From the NCBI GenBank assembly GCA_944474755.1, contig OX104117.1, forward strand, positions 59,628,522-59,692,521: DNA of 64,000 bases, given 5' to 3'. Positions within the stretch are counted from its first letter, which is position 1. The number at the start of each line of letters is the position of its first letter. This document shows positions 10,060 to 22,000 of this stretch, piece by piece. The translations under genes and the position numbers were made by a program. The stretch comes from Limnoperna fortunei (lineage: Eukaryota > Mollusca > Bivalvia > Mytilida > Modiolidae). Below the pieces are notes generated by a model. The model did not search any database and was not told the origin of the DNA. It saw only the letters and a program-made list of their open reading frames with translations.

Positions 10060-13000
10060 GTTAGCATCACATTTGGTTCTTATTCCTTTAATTTATGTTG
10101 TTGTCAGTAGTAAATTTATAAAATATATTATTTTTACTTTAAAATAATTAAAAAAACACGAATTGTCATGCAGTAATTTGGATATTTGCATAACTTCTTG
10201 TGTCACATGTATATTTATATAAATGAGTCATAATTTGTCTGACCATTTTTTGGTTCCTCCCATGTTTATTGGAAATATATTTTGAATTTAGGATAACACT
10301 CAAAATCTAAAAAGAACACTAACATATTTTTTTTTAAAATTTTGATTAATGCATATATTATAGTTGTTAGTTAACAACTAAAAGTCAGTCACACCCCAGA
10401 AAGATATTTCTGTTATGTGCACCAGGAACACATAAATTAAGAAGACTAGAATCTATTATAAACTGGTTTGTGTTCCAAATTAATATGGTAAGAAATAAAT
10501 TTCTGTTGCAAACTCGTTTTCAATGTTGTTCTTACAATCGCATACCAATATCCAGGACTAGACTTAGAGGCTTCCAAGTTCTCAAGCCACAGAGCTGTAT
10601 GCAAATTCTCTGCTATTTTAATTGGTATTACAATTTAATCAAGAGTTGAAAGTCACGGCAAGTCAGTACAACCTGATGATGAACCATCAAGGTGACTTGA
10701 GGAGAGTGTTAAAAATAACAATGCTACATGTACTTTGCCTTTGAGTAGTCCGAGAATCCTCTGCCGTCCAACGTTTTTTTTTCTTTTTTTTTTTTTGCGT
10801 GGGACATCAGAGAGCTCTCCATAAGCAAAACGGTGGATTTTGCGACACTGGTCTGGGTTGGCAAATCTCATCGTTTCCATATGTTTACAAACATTTTCGT
10901 CCAGTTAAACTACTGTACAGGCCCCGCGAATTTTAATTTCTCCACCCATCGCATTGGTGGTGGAGGAGAGTGGAGAGACAGTTTCCTCCACTGTTACTCA
11001 ACTCTCCTTGGTGGAGTCGCGGTGTTTTCGCGGTGGAGTGCCAAAAAGATCGTCAAAATCACATCAGAACAATGGGTATGCATGTTAAGTTTCTGTTTCC
11101 TTTCTCCAGAAAATGTTCTACTTCTTATATTTTCTTCAGTGTTGACAAACATCACCAGAACAACATCGTCTACAGTGCCGTTTTTCGTCAATATAGGAAA
11201 GTGGAATTATGGTCATATGCTTGAGTGTGTATAAAACAAACTCTATATCTTGTGTTATAAAATTAATTATCCCTTTAAATTAATTGCATAATACATAATA
11301 AATGACAATTCCTGATCATATTTGATTAAACAATTAAGGGTACACAGGTACACAGGTAATGCTGTCATATAACCAATTAGTGTTATGTCTTTAATTACCT
11401 TTGATCATTTGACAGTGTGAACTACAGTTCAAAAACGAACTCACAAGCTGAATTATATTTGAACAGTGTCAAAGCTGTCTGTTTTAAATAAATAACAGTG
11501 TCTTCTTGGATTTTTATATAAACATTGTAGAATCTTGGTATCAGAATGTCTACGAAGAAACCTACGTTCACAACTCCAAAAGAAAAAAGAAAATCTTATG
11601 CCATAATGAAGCTTCTCGGTAATCCATCTGTCTTTATCCATGTTCTTTTTGAAAGCATTTTAAAATATCCAGTATCAATTCAATAAATTAAAATAATCGT
11701 TGAATTCTATTAACAGCTTGTTTGTTTACATCACCAAAAACGGAGGTATAATTATAAAATAATAATAGATAAAATAAAGATATACTGCCCGTCATTTTAT
11801 TTTCATCGGTTTTTTTAAAATAATTATAACCACTTCACATGTATATCTTTGTACACTACTTGCACGTGCTATTTTACAAGCGGTAAATTAATTGATTCAA
11901 GAAGCAGACGATACCTCAATTATCGTGTTCTACTGTCATATATTTTCTTCAAATTTGACAAAGATCAACAAAACAAGATCGTCTATAGTGCTGTTTACGT
12001 CTATAAATGTAAATGAAATTGTTGTCATATGCTCGAGTGTGTATACAACAAACTATATATTTTTTGTTGTAAAGTTAATCCTCCCTTCAAATTAATTGGA
12101 CAATCCCTTGTAAACAGAGCACAATGACACTTTCGGACCATTTTTCATTACATAATTAGTGGTACACAGGTAATGCTGTCAGATGATAACCAATTAGCGT
12201 TAATTAGGCCGTACCTGTGATCATTTGGCATCCTGAACTACAGTTCAAAAACGAAATCACAAGCGTCTTTTTGGTTTTTTTTATAAACCTTGTAGAATCT
12301 CGGAATCATAATGTCTACGGAGGAAATATATTCACAACTCCAAAAGAAAACCCATACCACTAATGATGCTTCTCGGTATCCATCTTTCTTTGCAGATTTT
12401 TTTAAGCATTTTAAAATATCCGGTTACAATAATGTAAAAAAAACACTACTTGCACGTGCTATAGTGAAAGCGGTAAATACTTTGATTAACAAGCAGACGA
12501 TATCCTCAATTATCGGCACTTGCTTTTTTACCGAATATTTTAGAAATACAAAGAAACTGCGGAATTTTTAGTTATATATAATTTAATATATTCATGTAGT
12601 ATATTGTTGATTTGCAAACAATATAGTCTAAACTGTGTTCTGTGTAAGGTAATAACTGTCTTCGGCACGATTAAACTAGCATGTAATACGAAGGTAAGTA
12701 CTTATCAAGCAATATTTGCTATACAGAAATGATTGCCTAATTCTTAATTAGTACGCTGACACTTCCTGGACATTTTCAATTAATTAGTGTAACAAAGGTA
12801 ATACTGTCTGATCGAATTAGCGATAATTAGGTCGTTATTTACCTTTGAACTCACAGACTGACCTACAGTTTACAAACAAGCTAATTATAATTGAACAGTG
12901 TCAAAGCTCTCAGTTTTAAATAAGTGGATGCGAGTTATTTGACGATTCGTGAACAGGTGTCCATGGATTTGTTTATTGCAACCTGCTGTTAAACAGAATA

Positions 13001-16000
13001 CGTAACACAAATAAACCAAGTTGTCACTTCGTCATTGCAGAGAATGTGAACAACTGTAAACTTTATTAATGGATAAATATATTGGGAAGAAATATATGGA
13101 AGTTGGTAAGCTTTTTACCTCATATTCGTCACCTCTAAGCCTAAGTTGACCTCTACATAAGAAAGAACAACAAATACATAAATAAGATAATTAGCTTTTT
13201 AGCTACATGAATTGATAATATAGATAAGTAATAAATCTTCACAGACAACCTGAAATATAAATAAAACGATGAAAGATTAATAAATTAATACAAACATACA
13301 TACAATAAATAATCTTAACACAACTTTGCTAACTATTGTTAGTAATAGTATTCTGCACGATATTTTTGTTCTATGTTTTTGCAGGATAACATATGAAACT
13401 GATCTGAAACAGGTTCACAAAAGTGTCATATATTTTAAAAGGTGAAAGATCAGACTTACGTTAAATTCACGTCATTTATACGATAATATGCACATTTACC
13501 GAATGTGCCAATATATCCCCAAATGTTTGCAGAGTGGATACACCGCGAATACACAGTGGAGTCGTCGGCTCTCCACCCGATACCGGCTCTCCACCGGCAA
13601 TTCGCGATCGCGAGTCGCGGTTGAGATGACAGCGGAGAGGACGCGGAGACCCGAATTTCCTCCACCGGGATGCGCGGAGAAATTAAAATTCGCGAGGCCT
13701 GTACAGTATATATAAATCACTTCTTTAAATATTTTTCTCTATGAATATAATCATCATACCTTCAATCAAGCTAATTTAAGCACTGGACTTAAGTCACATT
13801 GTTGTCACGTGACTTTTTGTTCAAAATGAAAGTGAAATGTCCGTAGTAAGGGTAACGATGAAAATTAGCTTAGAAATGGACTTATCATCTTGATTAAAGG
13901 TATGATTATTATATTAAAAGAGAAAAATATCTAAAGAAGCGAATTATATCTAGTTTAACTGGACAAAAATGTTTGTTAACATATCGAAACGATGAGTTTT
14001 GCCAACCCAGACCGGTGTCGCAAAATCAGCTGTTTTGCTTATGGAGAGCTCTCTGACGTCCCACGCAAAAAAAAAAGCGTTGGACGGCAGAGGATTCTCG
14101 GACTAGCCTTTGAGTTGCGACTTTGTCCCAGTAGGACAACTTTGTCGCCCACTTTGCTCAGGGTGGTTACATACAAGATTTGAGGACATTTTTTTTAAAG
14201 TTTAATACCAGGCTTTGATCCTTGAGAAAAACCTTATAATTTACAGGCCAACTCGTTCCCCTATCAATGGGAGCTGCCATGCCACCGTGAATGCATGACA
14301 TTATTACTATTTGGGAAATTCCTAGATCATTATTTTAAGTTTTCACAAAGTTAATGACTCGCAAAAGAATGTTTTATTATTTACCAGACAAAAAAGTTTG
14401 GTTTGCCAGACCTTACTATGAAATTTTGGATCTGACTGTAGGTCCTACAGGATAATCAAATCAGCTGGTCCTTTGAGTAATTGCCAGTCAGGGAAAAAAG
14501 GACTAATGATTTTTGGCAAGTCTGGGGACCTCGGTGGCTGAATGGTTAAGGTAAATGTCTACTGTTGATCATGTGGCCTGTCGACCCTAGATTGCGGGTT
14601 CAAGTCTCACTGCCGGTAGGTTGTACTCGACTCCAATCTTAATAGACAAGGATTGCCAGTTTCCCAGTCGTAGGTTGGGTTTTCTCCAGGTACTCTGACT
14701 CCCTCCCCCAATAAAAACAAACTGAAAATGGATGCCATAATATAGCTGAAAAATTGCTGAAAGCACAACAAACAAAAAATTAAAATTTTTTAGTGGCAGG
14801 CAAAATTTTTTTCCTCATTGGTCCATACTGTTGATTTATAACTGCAAACACCACAACCTTAATTTCCCCTGTAAATCTTAAATCTCTTTCTTGTTCTTTT
14901 ACATATTTTCATATTAATTTGGACAGCAATAAATTGTATACATAGATATACTAGTAGATATAGCCAGGGAATTTTTTAGGATTTTGAGGGCTTTAGTCAC
15001 TTTAGTGGATGTGCTGTATAACATCTGCTCAGAAGCATGGATTTATTGTACTGGTGACTGAAATATAATTGTACAGTATAAACAACTATATTCTTTCAAT
15101 TGCAGTGTATAAATTTGTTTTAAAAAATGATTTTAACAAAATGTTTATAAATTTTCAAAGAATTTTAATTTTAAAAATTATTTAAAAATCGTTTGTATAT
15201 CAGTTGGTTACAATTTTTCATTAAGGGCCGTTGTACTATTCTTTTTATAAGTGGTAATTAGACGTATCTCGGATGTTAACAAATGGTGCGTAATCCATTT
15301 GAAACCAGCAAAACATACGAAAAATGAGTTAAATACGAAATATCTTTGCAATTTTTATTTGCATTACATATTTAATCAAAGGGTGGAAGTCTGTGCACAC
15401 ACTTCTGTTTTTGTATATTGACCAGGAGCACCACTAAATCATGTTTATCGGATTACCTGTAAAAACATCGATTCGACGATTGACACCTGCTGTTTAAAAC
15501 TATCGAGGTGAAATAATAAAATTTCCGGTTAATTGGCTTTGGGGTCATAAATATGTAGTTTTACACTTGGTAGAATGAATTTGTAACGAAAAGTTTTAGT
15601 ACTTGTTGGAAATCATGTGACGAAATTGATTTAGGAATCTATCATCAATTTTCAAATGATTTGGTCAATAATGAAAGTGGTGAGTGCTAAAAAATTCAGT
15701 ATATAGCATTGACTGCTTAACAGAAACAGTGTCAAAGGGCTTAAAATCTACCCAGAGGCCCAATTAACAAAAAAACTTAATTTCTGCTTTAATTTCCCCA
15801 TAATAACGTTAAGTTTAGAAAACAACACTGAATTTTACAGGATTTCCTTTAAAAGTTATGGTTTTTATGCGAAAATTAAGGTTTTGTTGTTTGTAGTGTA
15901 TTCTTTGATTTTGTCATGAATATAGCTGAAATGATATGATGGATGTAAGGCAAATATTCAATCAATCAGTACCCTCCTACATGTATTTTCAAGTTTGGTG

Positions 16001-19000
16001 ATCCGATAGCCCTTAATCTGAGCAGATCATGACATACAGTGATGTTTATAAAATTAAATAATTTTTTAAAGTTTTTGTTCTGACCATTTCTGAAAAAATC
16101 GCAAAGTTGATCCACCATGTTGTAAATGTTATTTTATAGTTTCAGCATATATGTAAAATGAATATGTTATGTGTTTGTTTCCTATCTCTTGTACATGTTA
16201 ACATTAATTTCTGTTGTTAAATCTTACCTGCAACATGTTTGTTAAAATCCTTTACAGCAAGCTAGAGCTGAACAAGAGGAAGAATTCATTAGTAACACAC
16301 TGCTGAAGAAGATCCAAGCTTTAAAGAAGGAAAAAGAAGCTTTGGCAATGAATTATGAACAAGAAGAAGAATTTCTTACTAATGATTTATCTAGAAAGTT
16401 AACTCAGGTAATGAGCGTATATGTACATGCAAAAATGAGGTCCACATGTCAAACAACTATCAAAACTCAGTCTTATTGAAAATAGCAAAAATACAAAACA
16501 GCAAGTGGACAAACAATATATCAAATAAAGATCGAACATAAAATTTGATTCTGTTACTCTTATCTGTGGCAATTGTAGGTCATACATAAGGATTTCAACC
16601 TTTTTTATATTTAAAATTATGTAAACAAATTAATCTGTATTGAGCATCTGTCTGTCTATTATGGCTAGTTTTTAATAGCTGCTATGCAGAGTTATCGCTG
16701 CTTACAAGTTGGTACTCTTTTTTTCTATATTTTTGGATGTTATAACATAAAATTAAAGTCTGTGAGGTTTTTAGCATTTAATTGCATTTTTACAATGATT
16801 GCTGATAGATAGGCTCTTACCATGCTGTATATCAATGCTAGTTATTTATTTTTCTCCGGAGTGATTAAGGTAGTTCATCTACTATTGATCATTTAGTCGC
16901 TCAACACTGAGATTGCAGGTTTGAGTCTCACTGTGGGCAAGGAGCGCTCGACTTATCTTAATTGACAAGGATTGCAAGTTTTCTTACCGAAGGTCGGTGG
17001 CTTTCTCCTGGTACTTCGGCTTTCTTCACCCAATAAAAACAACATTCAAACAAATAAAACAAAATATTACTTCTCTTCACAGCTTAGACAAGAAAAAGTT
17101 GAACTGGAGGAAACATTAGAAAAAGAACAGGAGTATCAAGTTAATAAGTTAATGAGAAAGATCGAAAAGTTAGAAAGGGAAACCTTGTCTAAGCAAGTAA
17201 CCCTTGAACAGGTATGTAAATGTATGTACTTGGTCATCTGAAATATTGCATGCAAGATTTTCATATTGATCCGTCAGTTGCTTTGTCTATTATTGTTAAC
17301 TATTGAATCTGTTTTGGCAAAGTTTGGTTAGTTTTTAACGGTTACAAGTAATTTTAGGATCTTTTGATAATCAGATTTACTTGGTGTTGATGTTTAATTA
17401 ATACTGATTGGGTGAATACCTGATATGAGTTTGTGGGAGGATTCTATATGTCAATATTTATCATGTATTTGGTTTTTTCAGTTAAGAAGAGAGAAGGTGG
17501 AATTAGAAAATGCCTTGGAGCAAGAGCAGGAATCACTAGTCAACAGGTTGTGGAAAAGAATGGATAAACTAGAGGCAGAAAAGAGGTATTTTTAAATGAC
17601 ATTAAGGTTTATTTTGACAGTTAAAATGGTTACTGCAATACAAAGCATGAATTGTTTTGATTATTAGTATTAGTAAAAGTGTAGCACCATCACTGGCCAG
17701 GTTGTGGTAACTAGTTAGCTATCTACTAGTGATCACCAGCCTGTCACCACAGGAGTTGCATTTTACAGCCCGACTTCGGACAGAGTAAGCTCGACTCCAA
17801 CCTTAATTGACGAGGAATGCCTGTTTTCCTGTTGATGTTCTTACTGTTTACTCTGGCTTCCTCCCCCTTCCACAAAAGATCTCTTCCTTGGCATAATTCT
17901 GTAGGGCTATGCATTGAGACACAATTTCTTGTTCTTTAAGTGATATGTCAGATACTAACATGCCTTTCAATTGGTGATAGGATCATTACAATGATTTTGA
18001 GTGTGTTGGAGATAATTTCTTTCCTACCCACTATCTACTGTAAGCTTGCATTACCTGGATTTTGCTCTTCAAAATGTTGTTAGTTTAAATTGGGTTTTAC
18101 CTCACATTAGAAATTATTCAGCAATATGATCATTCAGCCTTTAATAGCAAGAAAACTGACAAATCCTACATATTTGTAGCAGAAGTCTCTTCTTATATTA
18201 AAATGATTTGACAACCATAGCTATCGGGTAAAGAACTATACTTTAAATGATCCCAGCATTAATTCAGTCATTGTATTCGTATATTCTAACTGTATGTTTT
18301 GTTGATATTATTTTATTGTCAAAATGATTACATCTGCCATTCATAACTTCACTGATAAATATTTCTTCTTACAGAATGTTACAGGAGAAGCTTGACCAAC
18401 CAGTAACTGGACCCCCATCCCCCAGAGATATGAATAATGGTGACACAGCACAGAATTTAACACAACACATAGAAAACTTGCGAGGAGAAGTTAATAATTT
18501 AAAGGATATGCTGCGGCGAGCACAAGACGAACGTAAGAAATATTGTTGACCACTTGATAAGTCAACAAAAAACATTATTCTTTAAAATTTTGTCGTGTAA
18601 TATGTCTATGTATTGGACAAATTATTGTGTAGTTAATAATTTGAAGATTTAATCCCAATTCTTTCACGATGTGTATGTATTTTATTTCATAGTTTTGTTA
18701 TTTTTGTGTACAGATTTGACTTTTTTTATTAGATTATTCATCAGATGTAAGAAATATGTGTCTACCTTGGGTTGTGGGGGGATGAATGAATGTATGTTAA
18801 TAGGAACTATTTCATCTTATAATTCTCTATCAAATTTAATTATATCTGTCACAATTCTAAATTTATGGTTAACAGTGTCCGAAGTTTTTGTATCTTATAC
18901 CAGACATTTGGAAAGGAAATGCAACACTTTTTACCAGACCTAAGAAAATTTACTACACCCATCCCTTGTACTGTATGATAAAAACATCAAAAATTTACTA

Positions 19001-22000
19001 TAATCTGAAGGACTGACGAAAATAAAATGGTTACTGGACATTCTGTTCCAAAATTTTAATCAGACATCTGGTCTACCTATAATAACTAAATCAGACCAAG
19101 CCTGTTAGTTCTGAAGTGTCCAACAGTCCGATGTACCTTAGGATCACTGGGTTAGCATATTGTTTTCTCTCATTTTTATCACAAGAATTTCGTAAACAGG
19201 CTAAAAATATATTATTATATTTCTTATGTCCAAAGACCAAATGTTATCATATTTGGACAGTATAAGAAATAAATGTTTTGTTCATATTTTTATTTTTAAT
19301 ATTCACAGATGAGCAGAAAATGGCACAGTATGCCCAGGAAGAGAAACAAATAAGAGAGGAAAACCTGCGTCTGCAGAGGAAACTGCAGTTAGAGATGGAA
19401 AGAAGAGAAAATCTGTGTCGTCATTTGTCTGAAAGTGAATCTAGTCTAGAAATGGATGATGAAAGGTATGTGAATAAATACTGGGCTAAAAATCTCTAAA
19501 TGAATTTCCTGTCATTGAAAAAGATGTCAAAATAAGAATTATGAGTTTAAAAAAAATTACAAATTGCATGCCTAATTGCATAATACAAATGCTATAAAAG
19601 GAATATAGATGTTCTGGTAAGGGTCTCTGTGGACAAGTGGTCTAAATAGTACTCGTACTTTTGACCACCACTATGTCAACACTGGGGTTCTACAATTAAA
19701 AGCTCATTTCAGGCAAGGTGAGCTCAACTTGAATCTCAGTCCACAAAGATTGCTAGCTTTTTGCAATTAAAAAGCTGAAAAGTAAATAAAAGTTTAAAAA
19801 ATTTAAACAAAAAACAAAAAGCTTTGAAAGCACATATCATTTGGTCAGCATTAAAAACAGAAACCTTTGTAATCTGCTCTACCAGATAGATTGTTTTTAA
19901 CAGCAAGTGGAGTTTTGTTAAGAGTTCTTGTAAGAAAAAATTTTTTTTAGTAATTTGTTGAATTTTTTTGGTTTTATTTGTAGGCATTTTAATGAAATGA
20001 CAAAACAGCAGGACCATAGTCACCAAGTGAGACCTAGAACAGTATCAAGTCCTATACCATATGGTTCTCCTAATACATCCAGACCTATTTCTCCAGGTAA
20101 TTATCTACTACACAAAATACTGTAATTTATTTTTTAAGAAACAGTTTTAACATGTGATAACTCTTCTGTATTTGAAAGAATTCTAGATTTAGTAGACGTG
20201 GCCTTTTCATTAATTTTTCATGGTCTAGTAGTTTTCATTTCTAATGTTTATTTTTTTTATAATAAAAACTAGTTTTTTTCAATTTTACGAAAGCGTGAGC
20301 CAATCAAAATGATAATATTACAGATATCTACATGTATAAAGATAGGTGTGCCAAACTACCCTTGCTTGTCTATCAATAAAATTAATGGATATTGGATTTT
20401 CTGATAACAAACTACAGAACGATATGCGGCTGTAACAAGCACCAATATATTTGGACGAATTCAAACTAGCTAAAATTTGTTTGTAGGAATGAATTACCCA
20501 GCATTCAGTCCACCAAGTCCCATGAGGAGGAGCACAGGAAGTACAAGTAGCACAAGTAGTGGCACATTTCATGCTCCCCACCAGTTACCTGGAACATCAC
20601 CACCTGTACATTCACACATGCAGGTAAGTTTTAGTAGAACATGCCCCCCTCCCGACCATTGCCCTGGATCATCTCCATCTGTACATTCACACATGCAGGT
20701 AAGTTTTAATAGAACATGCCCTCCTCCCCACATGTTGTACATTCACACATGCAGGTAAGCTGTAGTAGAACATGCCCCCTTCCTGTCATTGCTTCATCTG
20801 TGCATTCACACATGTGGGTAAGTTGTAGTAGATCATGCCCCCTTAATGTCAAATCCCTGGAACATCTCCATCTGCATTCAAACATGTGGGTAAGTTATAG
20901 TAGATCATGCCCACTTCCTGTCATTGCCCTGGAACATATCCATCTTTATATACATGCAGGTAAGTTGTAGTAGAACATATGCCCCCCTCCCCACCATTGT
21001 TGTTGTACATTCACACATGCAGGTAAGTTGTAGTAGAACATACCCCTTTTCCACCATTGCTCTGGAACATCTCCATTATATTTACACATACAGGTAAGTT
21101 ATAGTGAAACCTGTTTTTAGCTCACCTGGACCGAAGGTCCATGTGAGCTTTCGCTATCACTTGGCGTCCGTCATAAACTTTTTCAAAAATCTTCTCCTCT
21201 GAAACCACTGGGCCAATTTTTTTCAAACTTGGCCACAATCATCCTTAGGGTTCCTAGTTTCAAGTTTGTACCCAGGGTGTTGATCAACAGACAAATATGG
21301 CCACTGTTACTAAAAATAGAACATGGGGGTCAACACAGGTTTTTGATCATTATCTAAAAAACTATAATAGCTATAGAGAAAACCGTTACTTCAAATTGAT
21401 CAGCACATTAAGGACTACAATAGTTGCTATTAGTGCGAAGTTGTGTATTGGCGTCTTGTAGGAGTTATTGCCCTTTTTTGATGATTTTTGACAAAATTTT
21501 TGGTATTTACAATATAACCTGAAACTATATGAGGTAGAGTGAAACTGTAAATGGCAAAAATGATCAGCAATAAAAGCCCTACAATTCACTTGATTGGTCT
21601 GAAATTGTCAGATGACTCCTTATATGAGTTATTGCCCTTAAATGGTAATTTTTTATGAAATTTTCTGTTTTTGTCCTGTAACTTTAAAACTATAACAGCT
21701 AGAGTAAAACTGTAAATAGCAAAAATGATCAACAATACAAGCCCTACAATTCACTGATTTGGTCTGAAATTGTCAGATGACTTCTTATAGGAGTTATTGC
21801 CCTTAAATGGCAATTTTTTATGAAATTTTCCGTTTTTGTCCTGTAACTTGAAAACTATAGCAGCTAGATTGAAACTGTAAATTGCACAAATGATCAGCAA
21901 TAAAGACCCTACAACTCACTTGATTGGTCTGAAATTGTCAGACAACTCCTTAAGAAAGTTATTGCCCATAAATGACAATTTTTTATGAAATTTTCCGTTT

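Larger units (their letters stand above)
10745..14110. mobile_element. Composite element with long inverted arms in CCDC6 intron 1
   Basis: The left arm (about 10745-11040) and right arm (about 13530-14110) are inverted copies that share AGTCCGAGAATCCTCTGCCG, the GAGAGCTCTCCATAAGCAAA block and CTGTACAGGCC near the inner part. Between them lie three decayed tandem units. The outer ends match each other, as expected for terminal inverted repeats. No transposase is visible, so I take it as non-autonomous or foldback. Confidence 0.65.

Noticed and set aside
14527..14620. Possible functional tRNA gene
   Set aside because: It has box A and B motifs but no cloverleaf that I can fold, and the same sequence recurs with a common body and tail, so it is a SINE head.
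20477..20970. Extended Cys/Pro-rich open frames across the CCDC6 exon 8 donor array as one long exon
   Set aside because: The frames break at TAA (20756-20758). The regular CAG|GTAAGT units are better explained as duplicated splice sites. Only extensions to donors 2 and 3 stay open.
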